This document shows, piece by piece, positions 30,785 to 38,325 of a DNA stretch of 38,325 bases (position 1 is the stretch's first letter; every line of letters begins with the position of its first letter). Source of the DNA: Flavobacteriaceae bacterium (GTDB lineage: Bacteria; Bacteroidota; Bacteroidia; Flavobacteriales; Flavobacteriaceae); NCBI GenBank assembly GCA_016744615.1, contig JADGEA010000013.1, forward strand, positions 1-38,325, given 5' to 3'. The position numbers were made by a program, and so were the translations under genes. The notes beneath the pieces are model-generated. The model made no database searches, had not been told where the DNA came from, and saw only the letters and a program-made list of their open reading frames with translations.

Positions 30785-31603
30785 ATGGATCTTTCTAAAA
30801 TTTCTAACATCAAAAACCTTGATAGTAACAACTTTTTTTTACTTGCCGGACCTTGTGCCATTGAAAGTGAAAAGATGGCAATGCAAATTGCTGAAAAATG
30901 CGTAGAGATTACTAACAAACTGCAAATTCCATATATTTTTAAAGGAAGTTTTAAAAAAGCAAATCGCTCACGAATTGATAGTTTTACCGGAATTGGTGAT
31001 AAAAAAGCCCTAGAAATTCTTCAAAAAGTTAGTAAAGAGTTCCATATCCCAACAGTTACCGATATTCATACGGAGAATGATGCTGTAAAAGCAGCCGAAT
31101 ACGTAGATGTTTTACAAATTCCAGCTTTTTTAGTTCGCCAAACCGATTTGATAGTTACTGCGGCAAAAACGGGTAAAGTGGTTAATTTAAAAAAAGGACA
31201 ATTTATGAGTCCGGAAGCCATGAGACATGCCATTAAAAAAATCCACGACAGTGGTAATCAACTAGCCATGATCACAGATAGAGGCACCATGTTTGGTTAT
31301 CAGGATATGGTAGTTGATTTTAGAGGAATTCCGATAATGCAACAATATGCACCAACCATTTTGGATATTACACATTCATTACAACAACCCAATCAGGCAA
31401 GTGGAGTAACTGGCGGTAAACCCGAATTAATTGAAACCATTGCCAAAGCAGGAATTGCTGTTGGTGTGGATGGTATATTTTTAGAAACACATTTTGATCC
31501 AAGTATTGCTAAATCGGATGGTGCAAATATGCTAAAACTGGATTATTTGGAAGATTTGTTGACCAAGTTGGTGGCTATTCGTAAAACAGTAAATCAGTTT
31601 TAA
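30785..31603 (+). CDS. kdsA: 3-deoxy-8-phosphooctulonate (KDO8P) synthase
   Basis: The 272-residue enzyme condenses arabinose 5-phosphate with PEP for the KDO core of lipopolysaccharide. Marks: LLAGPCAIESEKMAMQIAE, FKGSFKKANRSRIDSFTGIG, TDIHTENDAVKAAEYVDVLQ (split region), QIPAFLVRQTDLIVTAA, ITDRGTMFGYQDMVVDFRG, and the C-terminal FLETHFDPSIAKSDGANML. The KANRS and DFRG motifs tell KdsA from the related DAHP synthase encoded at 24387. It appears monocistronic; a short hairpin (31603-31619) without T-run covers its stop. Confidence 0.96.
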   Translation: MDLSKISNIKNLDSNNFFLLAGPCAIESEKMAMQIAEKCVEITNKLQIPYIFKGSFKKANRSRIDSFTGIGDKKALEILQKVSKEFHIPTVTDIHTENDAVKAAEYVDVLQIPAFLVRQTDLIVTAAKTGKVVNLKKGQFMSPEAMRHAIKKIHDSGNQLAMITDRGTMFGYQDMVVDFRGIPIMQQYAPTILDITHSLQQPNQASGVTGGKPELIETIAKAGIAVGVDGIFLETHFDPSIAKSDGANMLKLDYLEDLLTKLVAIRKTVNQF

Positions 31604-31672
31604 TTCCATTTTATGGAATGCTATAAAGGATAAAAGTAATCTTTTAACTTTATCAAAAGGATCTTATATGAG

Positions 31673-31695
31673 TTCTCGACTGCTCTATCGACATT
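31673..31695. repeat. Degenerate short intergenic repeat, copy 2
   Basis: TTCTCGACTGCTCTATCGACATT aligns, shortened by two bases, with the copy at 265-292 (shared TCTCGACTGC and GACATT). It lies in the gap between kdsA and the RNA methyltransferase gene. Confidence 0.4.
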
Positions 31696-31709
31696 GAAGT
31701 TCTTTTTAT

Positions 31710-32432
31710 CTAACGTCTAAATTCACTTAACAATATTGCAGTTGCAGTTGCAACATTCAAACTTTCAGTTCTTTGATTTTTACCAAATTGCAGAATAGTT
31801 ATTGGCTTGTTGATTAATTTTTCTATATCATTACTTATTCCATTTGCCTCATTACCCATAACTAAAACTGCATTATTTGGCAACGTTGATTTATACACAT
31901 TTTCACCTTTCAATAATGCGCCATAAATAGGCCTAACTTCATTTTTAAGAAATAAAATTAAATCACTATAAACTATAGACACTCTGCTCAAAGACCCCAT
32001 ACTTGCCTGCACTACCTTAGGGTTATAACTATCAACTGTATTTAAAGAGCAAACCAATTGATCAACACCAAACCAGTCACAAAGCCGGATAATCGTTCCT
32101 AAATTTCCCGGATCATTAATCTCATCTAAAACCAAGGTAAACCCTGTGTCCTTAATTTCTTCCCTTTCGGGAATTTTAAAAATGGCAAAAACCTGATTTG
32201 GGTTGCTAAACTCACTGATACTTTTTAATTCTTTATCAGAAATTATGTGTAGATTCTCTATATTAAATTTATTGAAATAGGCCTCTGTGGCATATAAACC
32301 ATTTAGTTGAAAATCAGATTGAATAAGCTCTTCTACAACTTTTACACCTTCAGCAATAAAGAGTCTATTTTGTAATCTGAACTTTTTTTTCTTTAAACTG
32401 TTTATTAATTTAACTTGATTTTTGCTTAACAT
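31710..32432 (-). CDS. TrmH/SpoU-family RNA 2'-O-methyltransferase
   Basis: The 240-residue protein has an N-terminal SpoU substrate-binding domain (KKKKFRLQNRLFIAEGVKVVEEL, in parts) and a SPOUT methyltransferase knot domain with its three motifs: DEINDPGNLGTIIRLCDW (Asn/Arg), VLVMGNEANGIS (SAM loop) and the C-terminal TESLNVATATAILLSEF. Members 2'-O-methylate rRNA or tRNA; RlmB is the usual annotation, but the target site cannot be told. It is divergent from tamL, whose promoter overlaps its 5' end. Confidence 0.9.
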   Translation of the reverse strand: MLSKNQVKLINSLKKKKFRLQNRLFIAEGVKVVEELIQSDFQLNGLYATEAYFNKFNIENLHIISDKELKSISEFSNPNQVFAIFKIPEREEIKDTGFTLVLDEINDPGNLGTIIRLCDWFGVDQLVCSLNTVDSYNPKVVQASMGSLSRVSIVYSDLILFLKNEVRPIYGALLKGENVYKSTLPNNAVLVMGNEANGISNDIEKLINKPITILQFGKNQRTESLNVATATAILLSEFRR

Positions 32433-32451
32433 CTAAATAGTATTACTTTTG
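32421..32451 (+). promoter_or_regulatory. Promoter of tamL
   Basis: TTTG (32421-32424), exactly 19 bases, TACTTTTG (32444-32451). Transcription would start near 32458, 18 bases before the TTG start codon at 32476, which supports that start. It overlaps the 5' end of the divergent methyltransferase gene. Confidence 0.7.
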
Positions 32452-32475
32452 AAATAGATTTAAAATATTGCTAAA

Positions 32476-34995
32476 TTGTCTCGGATTTTTACAAAAATAC
32501 TATTCTTTATCTTAATATTTACATTTGCAAGCTCATGTAATAGTGTTAAATATGTTCCGGAAGGCAAAAATATGCTTATTGAAAATACGATCCTTGTCAA
32601 TGAAAAAAAGGATAGAAAAGTAGATCTTGATAAATTTCTTGTTCAAAAGGCAAATCAAACTATAGTCGGAATACCATTATCCTTACATTTTTACAATTTA
32701 GGAAATCCTGAATTTGCAAAAACATTTGAAGAATGGATGATCAACCACCCTAAAAAAACACAGAGATACGATCGTATTTTTTCAAACAAGCAAACAAGAA
32801 TTGTTTACAATACCAATAAAAGTTTTAACAACTGGTTTATGAATAAAGGTCAGGCTCCTATACTTTATGATGAGAAAAAAACTTTAAAAACAATGAAGTC
32901 ATTAAAAAATTATTTTATATCAAATGGGTTTTTTGATGCAAATGTTGCGTTTGAAAGTAAACACCCAAAAGAAAAAGAAATAGAGATCAAATATAATATC
33001 ACAACCAATCAGCAATATAATATTGATTCACTTACTGCTGAAATTGAATCAACAACGTTAGATTCAATTTACCAATTACAAAAAGAGAAATCTATTGTAA
33101 AAAAAGGAAGTCCATTTGTTTTTACCGATTTTGAAAATGAAGAGAAACGTTTGATTAGTCTTTTCCGAAATTCAGGAATTTATCAGTTTAAGAACAATAG
33201 TATGGATTTTTGGACCGATTCGATCAAAGGAGATTACCAAAAAGATGTTTTACTTAAAATTCCGGATAGGGTTGTTAAAGTTGGAGATAGTGTTTATAAA
33301 AAACCATATAAAGTCCAGAATATTACAAAAGTTAATATTTACACAGATTTTAGCATAAAGAATCGAAATAAAAATTTTAAAGATTCTGTAAATTACAATG
33401 ACTATAATTTTTATAGTTATGACAAAATGAAATCAAAACCAAAGCATTTAGTTAATTCTATTTTTATAACACCCAATAGTTATTTTAAGGATGCCGAAAG
33501 GACTTTGACCAGAAATTATTTACGAAATCTAAAAACATTTGCCTCTGCAGAAATAAATTATACCGAAAATGATGATGAATCTTTAACCGCTGATATCTAT
33601 CTAACCCCACTAAAAAAATATGCTATTGCTTTTGATTTGGATGCAACAACCTCAAATATCAAACCATTTGGTATTCTTGGTAAAACCTCTTTGATAGGAA
33701 GGAATATGTTTAAAAGCTCTGAAATTATTGAATTATCATTTCAAGGATCCTTTTTAAATGTAGCAAACGATGCTTCAAATAGTTCTTCTTTTTTTAATGC
33801 ATGGGAACTATTGACAAGTGCTTCCATAAAATATCCAAGAATTATTTTCCCTTTAAATACATCTTCTATCATCCCTAAACATATGGTTCCTCATACCGAT
33901 ATAAATGTTAGTTTAAGCTTTCAAAAAAATATTGGTTTAGATCGGCAAACAATTACCGGAGGAGTTAACTATACATGGAAAAGCTCAAAATCAACCGGAC
34001 ATAGGCTCGATATTTTTAATTTACAATTTATTGAAAATAAAAATATTGATAATTACTTTATTATTTACAATTCAGAATATGAAAAATTAAATGATGTTTA
34101 TATGGATCATGATCTTGGTGGTGGAGATCCGTTACCAAAAAATAATGAAGATATTGAGACCTTTGTAGAATTTACTTTAGATCCTGCAAACGATTTTGAA
34201 AACAAATATCCGGAGGATTACAATACTGTTGCAGATGTAGATGAAAGGTTCAATATTTTAACTGAAAATGTTATGGTACCTGTAATTTCCTACTCATTTG
34301 CATATAATTCGAGAAAAAATATAAATGATAATAATTTTTCATACTTCACCGCACGGTTTGTCTCTTCAGGAACTTTATCAACTTTAGTAGCTCCAAATGA
34401 AAATGAAGATAATCAAAAATTAATGTTTGGTTTACCCATAGCTCAGTTTTTTAAAGTTCAATTTGAATATAAAAAATACTGGGAATTGAAAAAAGATAAT
34501 ATTTTGGTTTTTAGAAGTTTTATTGGGGCTGCTTTCCCATATGGCAATTCCAGCAGCATACCTTTTAGTAGAAGTTACAGCGCAGGGGGAAGTAACGAAA
34601 TGAGAGCATGGAGAACTTTTGATCTAGGACCAGGTGCCGAAAAAACCACATTAGAATACAATGTAGCAACATTCAAAATGGTAAGTAATTTAGAATATCG
34701 TTTTAAACTAACAGACAAAATTTATAGTGCCTTATTTATTGATGCAGGAAATATTTGGGATATCACAGATTCTAATTTAGTTTCGGAAGAAGGGAAACTA
34801 ACAAGTTTTAGTTCTTTAAAAAACACCGCCGTAGGATCAGGAATTGGTTTACGTTATAATTTTGGTTTTTTGGTTTTTAGATTTGATACCGGTTTTAAAA
34901 CGTATGAACCACATCTCCCAGATGGGCATCAATGGTTTGTTAATTATAATTTTGGTAATGCTGTATATAATATTGGCATCAATTACCCTTTCTAA
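32476..34995 (+). CDS. tamL: TamL-type outer membrane lipoprotein of the BamA/TamA (Omp85) family
   Basis: The 839-residue protein has a lipoprotein signal peptide with a clear lipobox (FTFASSC, Cys21), then CNSVKYVPEGKNMLIEN, the standard TamL start. POTRA-like domains occupy about 30-390 and a C-terminal 16-stranded Omp85 barrel about 390-839, with the family motif region RSYSAGGSNEMRAWRTFDLG (the RGF-like stretch) and an aromatic C-terminus YNIGINYPF. In Bacteroidetes TamL is the lipoprotein form of TamA, thought to work with TamB in outer membrane biogenesis; no tamB is next to it. The start codon is TTG, supported by the promoter 25 bases upstream. Confidence 0.85.
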   Translation: MSRIFTKILFFILIFTFASSCNSVKYVPEGKNMLIENTILVNEKKDRKVDLDKFLVQKANQTIVGIPLSLHFYNLGNPEFAKTFEEWMINHPKKTQRYDRIFSNKQTRIVYNTNKSFNNWFMNKGQAPILYDEKKTLKTMKSLKNYFISNGFFDANVAFESKHPKEKEIEIKYNITTNQQYNIDSLTAEIESTTLDSIYQLQKEKSIVKKGSPFVFTDFENEEKRLISLFRNSGIYQFKNNSMDFWTDSIKGDYQKDVLLKIPDRVVKVGDSVYKKPYKVQNITKVNIYTDFSIKNRNKNFKDSVNYNDYNFYSYDKMKSKPKHLVNSIFITPNSYFKDAERTLTRNYLRNLKTFASAEINYTENDDESLTADIYLTPLKKYAIAFDLDATTSNIKPFGILGKTSLIGRNMFKSSEIIELSFQGSFLNVANDASNSSSFFNAWELLTSASIKYPRIIFPLNTSSIIPKHMVPHTDINVSLSFQKNIGLDRQTITGGVNYTWKSSKSTGHRLDIFNLQFIENKNIDNYFIIYNSEYEKLNDVYMDHDLGGGDPLPKNNEDIETFVEFTLDPANDFENKYPEDYNTVADVDERFNILTENVMVPVISYSFAYNSRKNINDNNFSYFTARFVSSGTLSTLVAPNENEDNQKLMFGLPIAQFFKVQFEYKKYWELKKDNILVFRSFIGAAFPYGNSSSIPFSRSYSAGGSNEMRAWRTFDLGPGAEKTTLEYNVATFKMVSNLEYRFKLTDKIYSALFIDAGNIWDITDSNLVSEEGKLTSFSSLKNTAVGSGIGLRYNFGFLVFRFDTGFKTYEPHLPDGHQWFVNYNFGNAVYNIGINYPF

Positions 34996-35009
34996 TTCGT
35001 AATATTTCG

Positions 35010-35017
35010 TATTTTTG
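35010..35017 (+). promoter_or_regulatory. -7 box for fba
   Basis: TATTTTTG matches TAnnTTTG exactly, 32 bases before ATG 35050; no clear -33 element. Confidence 0.45.
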
Positions 35018-35049
35018 TTTTTTCATTTTTTTACTTAAATATATATAAT

Positions 35050-36117
35050 ATGTCAAACACAATTAAACCCGGTGTAGCCTCAGGCGATGCTGTACAGGAA
35101 ATTTTTAAATTAGCCAAAGAGAAAAACTTTGCATTACCAGCAGCAAATGTTATTGGTTCAAGTACTATCAATGCAATTTTGGAAACAGCTAAAGAATTAA
35201 ATGCCCCTGTTATTATACAATTTTCAAACGGAGGAGCACATTTTAACGCAGGTAAAGGACTGAGCAATGAAAACCAAAAAGCTGCTGTTGCAGGCGCTGT
35301 TGCTGGAGCAAAACACGTTCACACTATGGCAAAAGAATACGGTGTTCCTGTAATCATGCATACGGATCACTGTGCAAAAAAATTATTGCCTTGGATTGAT
35401 GGGCTTTTAGATGCAGGTGAGGTATTCTACAAAGAGCATGGTGTACCACTTTACAGTTCACATATGCTTGACCTTTCTGAAGAATCTTTAGAAGAGAATA
35501 TTGAGATATCTAAAAAATATCTAGAGCGTATGAGCAAAATGGGAATGACACTTGAAATTGAATTGGGTATAACTGGTGGTGAAGAAGATGGAGTTGACAA
35601 CTCAGATGTTGATGTATCTAAACTATACACCCAGCCAGAAGAAGTGGCTTATGCATATGAAGAATTGTTAAAAGTAAGTGATAAATTCACTATAGCAGCT
35701 TCATTTGGAAATGTACATGGTGTTTACAAACCCGGAAATGTAAAATTAACTCCAAAAATATTAGACAATTCTCAAAAGTTTATTGAGGCAAAATACAATA
35801 CTGCCAAAAATCCGGTTGATTTTGTTTTTCACGGTGGATCTGGATCTAGTCTTGAAGAAATAAGAGAAGCTATTGGTTACGGTGTTATCAAAATGAATAT
35901 TGATACTGACCTACAATATGCTTATTTGGCAGGTATTAGAGATTATATGGCTGAAAAAACAGATTATTTACAAGGTCAGATTGGTAATCCTGACGGAGAT
36001 GATTCTCCTAACAAAAAATATTATGATCCAAGAAAATGGGTTCGTGAAGGTGAACTTACTTTTAAAGCAAGATTAAAACAAGCTTTTGAAGACCTGAATA
36101 ATATTGATACTTTATAG
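35050..36117 (+). CDS. fbaA: Class II fructose-bisphosphate aldolase
   Basis: The 355-residue zinc enzyme of glycolysis/gluconeogenesis has metal ligands in VIMHTDHCAKKLLPW (about 97-111), GMTLEIELGITGGEEDG, IAASFGNVHGVYKPG and FVFHGGSGSSLEEI (second Zn His and phosphate loop), then IKMNIDTDLQYAY. The long form with KYYDPRKWVREGE near the C-terminus is the FbaA (class IIa) type of E. coli. It ends at a strong terminator. Confidence 0.96.
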   Translation: MSNTIKPGVASGDAVQEIFKLAKEKNFALPAANVIGSSTINAILETAKELNAPVIIQFSNGGAHFNAGKGLSNENQKAAVAGAVAGAKHVHTMAKEYGVPVIMHTDHCAKKLLPWIDGLLDAGEVFYKEHGVPLYSSHMLDLSEESLEENIEISKKYLERMSKMGMTLEIELGITGGEEDGVDNSDVDVSKLYTQPEEVAYAYEELLKVSDKFTIAASFGNVHGVYKPGNVKLTPKILDNSQKFIEAKYNTAKNPVDFVFHGGSGSSLEEIREAIGYGVIKMNIDTDLQYAYLAGIRDYMAEKTDYLQGQIGNPDGDDSPNKKYYDPRKWVREGELTFKARLKQAFEDLNNIDTL

Positions 36118-36132
36118 TATTCAAAATTTTAT

Positions 36133-36170
36133 ATGGAGAGTCAATATATAATTGATTCTCCATTTTTTTT
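36133..36170 (+). terminator. Rho-independent terminator after fbaA
   Basis: 13-bp stem, ATGGAGAGTCAAT (36133-36145) with ATTGATTCTCCAT (36151-36163), one G-T pair, 5-base loop, followed by eight T. It lies 15 bases after the stop codon and separates fbaA from accD. Confidence 0.9.
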
Positions 36171-36242
36171 ATATCTTGCCACTCCCTTTCAAAATTAAAA
36201 ATTATGGCCGTCATGAATGATGACCCTACAAATGATGACAAT

Positions 36243-37103
36243 ATGAGTTTTTGGTTCAAAAGAAAAGATAAAGGGATTCAAACATCCACTGAAGATAAAA
36301 AAGATATTCCTAAAGGTTTATGGTATAAAACACCAAGCGGAAAAATAATTGATTCCGACGGCCTAAAAGCACATTTATATGTGAGCCCCGAAGATGGCTA
36401 TCACGTTCGTATTGGAAGTGCAGAGTATTTTGAAATATTATTTGATAACAATAAATTTAAAGAACTAAATGCAAAACTAACATCTAAGGATCCTTTAAAA
36501 TTTACAGATACTAAAAAATATACTGATCGATTAAAAGAGGCGAAGGAAAAGACCAATTTAAATGATGCGGTTCGTACTGCAGTAGGAAAATCATTAGGTA
36601 AAGATCTAGTTATTGCTGCAATGGATTTTAGTTTTATTGGTGGGTCTATGGGAAGTGTTGTAGGAGAAAAAATTACTCGAGCAATTAGTTATTCAATTAA
36701 GAAAAAAGTTCCATTTTTAATGATCTCTAAATCGGGTGGTGCAAGAATGCAGGAAGCTTCTCTTGCTTTAATGCAGCTGGTAAAAACATCTGTAAAACTA
36801 GCCGAGTTAGCAGAGGCTCAAATTCCTTATATTTCATTAAGTACTGATCCAACTACTGGAGGTACAACTGCCTCATATGCAATGCTTGGCGACATCAATA
36901 TAGCCGAGCCCAATGCATTAGTTGCTTTTGCCGGACCAAGGGTTGTAAAAGATACTACAGGTAAAGATTTACCTGAAGGCTTTCAAAGATCAGAGTTTTT
37001 ACTGGAACATGGTTTTTTAGATAAGATCATTGAAAGAAAAAATTTGAAGACACAAATCAATTTATATATAGACCTTATTCAGAATAATCCAATTAGAAAA
37101 TAA
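36243..37103 (+). CDS. accD: Acetyl-CoA carboxylase carboxyltransferase subunit beta
   Basis: The 286-residue protein starts [13 protein letters not shown] and has the crotonase-like carboxyltransferase core: [56 protein letters not shown] and [18 protein letters not shown]. It forms malonyl-CoA with AccA for fatty acid synthesis. The four-Cys zinc ribbon that normally opens AccD is present only as a shape: [13 protein letters not shown] and [14 protein letters not shown] have no Cys at all. An earlier in-frame ATG at 36204 would add 13 polar residues not seen in homologues; either start is possible. Confidence 0.93.
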   Translation: MSFWFKRKDKGIQTSTEDKKDIPKGLWYKTPSGKIIDSDGLKAHLYVSPEDGYHVRIGSAEYFEILFDNNKFKELNAKLTSKDPLKFTDTKKYTDRLKEAKEKTNLNDAVRTAVGKSLGKDLVIAAMDFSFIGGSMGSVVGEKITRAISYSIKKKVPFLMISKSGGARMQEASLALMQLVKTSVKLAELAEAQIPYISLSTDPTTGGTTASYAMLGDINIAEPNALVAFAGPRVVKDTTGKDLPEGFQRSEFLLEHGFLDKIIERKNLKTQINLYIDLIQNNPIRK

Positions 37104-37112
37104 GAAGATTCA

Positions 37113-37129
37113 TCCTTAATGATTAAGGA
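37113..37129. repeat. 17-bp palindrome after accD
   Basis: TCCTTAAT-G-ATTAAGGA, perfect 8-base arms around one base, 10 bases after the accD stop and 157 before the GntP gene. No T-run follows, so an operator is as likely as a terminator. The rest of the gap to 37285 shows only a possible TAATTTTG -7 box at 37144-37151. Confidence 0.35.
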
Positions 37130-37285
37130 GGTTGTTTCATAAGTAATTTTGTATTTTAAAAATGTTTGCTTGACATATTAAAATCACAAACCCTTCTTTT
37201 GTTACTTCCTGTTTATCTGTTCTGCTATTATTAATATTGTTTTGGTCATAAAACCTAAGTTTTAAATGATCTTAAAAAGAATAAA

Positions 37286-38325
37286 ATGGAAATAATAATT
37301 GCACTGATCATTGTGGTGATTCTTATGGTAATCGCTGCTTCAAAATTTAACTTCCACCCCTTTTTGTCTTTGTTATTATCTGCAATTGTCATGGGGTTTG
37401 TAGGTGGATTAAATGAATCAGAAGTTACCAGTACATTGATGAATGGATTTGGTAAAACACTTGGCAGTATTGGTATTATTATAGCATTTGGAACAATAAT
37501 AGGTGCTTATCTTGAAAAAAGTGGAGGTGCGAAAACTCTTGCAAAATGGATTCTAAGAATCATTGGTAAAAAGAGATCAGCATTAGCAATGAATATTACC
37601 GGATTTTTTGTTTCTATACCAGTTTATTGTGACTCAGGATTTATAATTCTATCGCCATTGAACAAAGCGATCAGTAAATCAACCAAGATCCCATTGGTCG
37701 TTTTAGGAGTGTCATTGGCAGCCGGACTTTATGTAACCCATGTTTTTGTTCCTCCTACTCCAGGACCTTTGGCTGCAACTGCTGCTTTAGATGCTGACCT
37801 GGGATTGGTAATAATGCTAGGGATAATAGTTGCAATTCCGGTATCACTAGTAGGTTTGGCCTGGGCAAAATATATTGGTAGAAAAATAAAATATAAAGAA
37901 TTAGATATAGAATCTGATATAAAAGAACCAGAAATACCTCCAAGAACATCTTTGGCATTTGCTCCTATATTGATTCCTATAATTCTTATTGCTCTAAAAT
38001 CGATAGCAGGATATCCTACTCATCCTTTTGGGGAGAACTCATTTACAGGTTTTATTAATTTTATAGGTAATCCGATCATAGCATTATTCATAGGTGTATT
38101 CCTATCTTTCAAGTTAAAAGGCAGAAATGTAAAAGAGACCCATTTTAATTGGGTTTCCAGTGGATTAAAAGAAGCCGGTATCATAATTTTGATCACAGGA
38201 GCCGGAGGCGCATTTGGGGCTATCTTACGTGCCACAGGAATTGGAGATATCATTGGAGATGCTTTTTCCGGTTATAATTTAGGTTTATTTTTACCTTTTT
38301 TAATTGCAGCAATTTTAAAATCAGC
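37286..38325 (+). CDS. GntP-family gluconate permease-like transporter, 3' end beyond window
   Basis: An ATG at 37286 opens 346 codons without a stop to the window end. The protein is very hydrophobic, starts MEIIIALIIVVILMVIAASK, and has the GntP-family stretches GFGKTLGSIGIIIAFGTIIG, TGFFVSIPVYCDSGFIIL and YVTHVFVPPTPGPLAATAAL, the last being the conserved substrate-region motif. GntP members import gluconate or related sugar acids by proton symport (some take serine or glycerate). About 90-100 residues appear to be missing. The gene downstream is not visible, so the substrate is undetermined. Confidence 0.88.
   Translation, partial: MEIIIALIIVVILMVIAASKFNFHPFLSLLLSAIVMGFVGGLNESEVTSTLMNGFGKTLGSIGIIIAFGTIIGAYLEKSGGAKTLAKWILRIIGKKRSALAMNITGFFVSIPVYCDSGFIILSPLNKAISKSTKIPLVVLGVSLAAGLYVTHVFVPPTPGPLAATAALDADLGLVIMLGIIVAIPVSLVGLAWAKYIGRKIKYKELDIESDIKEPEIPPRTSLAFAPILIPIILIALKSIAGYPTHPFGENSFTGFINFIGNPIIALFIGVFLSFKLKGRNVKETHFNWVSSGLKEAGIIILITGAGGAFGAILRATGIGDIIGDAFSGYNLGLFLPFLIAAILKS

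Noticed and set aside
24387-31603. Possible duplication of one enzyme, since DAHP synthase (24387) and KdsA (30785) look alike
   Set aside because: They are known members of one fold superfamily with distinct signature motifs (KPRTRPGTFEGNG against KANRS and DFRG); not a local duplication.
31603-31654. Hairpins ATTCCAT/ATGGAAT and GATAAA(A)GT/ACTTTATC after kdsA
   Set aside because: Short stems with no T-run on either strand; not supported as terminators.
1-38325. Search for CRISPR arrays, tRNA/rRNA genes, transposases and phage genes
   Set aside because: None recognised by eye on either strand; nearly all of the window is explained by ordinary chromosomal genes.

Overview
The window is about 38 kb of AT-rich chromosome from a member of the Bacteroidota, almost certainly Flavobacteriia/Flavobacteriaceae. 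The gene families point there: GldA of the gliding system, a TamL-type lipoprotein of the BamA/TamA family, AccD without its zinc ribbon, and the mevalonate route to isoprenoids. So do the promoters, many of which carry the Bacteroidetes -7 element TAnnTTTG, while ribosome-binding sites are weak. I recognise no tRNA, rRNA, CRISPR array, insertion sequence or prophage.

Layout. 1-1000: tail of an acyl-ACP thioesterase-like gene, a small conserved protein and a MotA/TolQ/ExbB-like membrane protein. 1179-6087: a LytS/LytTR two-component pair, a long OmpA protein with a SPOR domain, a decayed fragment of a second LytTR gene, and a 2'-5' RNA ligase-like gene broken by a frameshift. 6124-11040: isoprenoid block (mvaD, MORN-repeat protein, mevalonate kinase, UbiA prenyltransferase) followed by a pseudouridine synthase. 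11050-17509: oxidoreductase, mscL, alr-tdk, an acidic protein of unknown function, an AsmA-like protein and an ArsC-like protein. 17485-23526: DinB-like protein, cystathionine synthase/lyase, outer membrane protein, an alkyltransferase-like protein with trmB and a DUF6341-like protein, a DUF6427-like protein, upp and a Kbp-like BON-LysM protein. 23582-28311: a glycosyltransferase, then the minus-strand operon pheA - aminotransferase - tyrA - DAHP synthase/chorismate mutase. 28662-38325: gldA with a porin, kdsA, an RNA methyltransferase, tamL, fba, accD and a GntP permease cut by the window end.

The most notable signal lies in the 350-base gap between pheA and gldA. On the minus strand there is, in order, a TTTG-N19-TAGATTTG promoter, a 26-codon leader ORF containing six Phe and four Tyr codons (four Phe in a row), a segment that can pair with the 5' arm of a downstream hairpin, and that hairpin itself, a 12-bp stem followed by nine T. 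The pheA start follows within 13 bases. This is the full layout of ribosome-mediated transcription attenuation controlling the Phe/Tyr operon.

Other points of interest: the LytTR remnant and frameshifted neighbour on the far side of ompA, which suggest local duplication and decay; loss of zinc-ligand cysteines in both AccD and thymidine kinase; an alkyltransferase-like protein with Ala in place of the reactive Cys; palindromes that overlap predicted -7 boxes; two degenerate copies of a short intergenic repeat; and three genes whose only sensible start codon is TTG.
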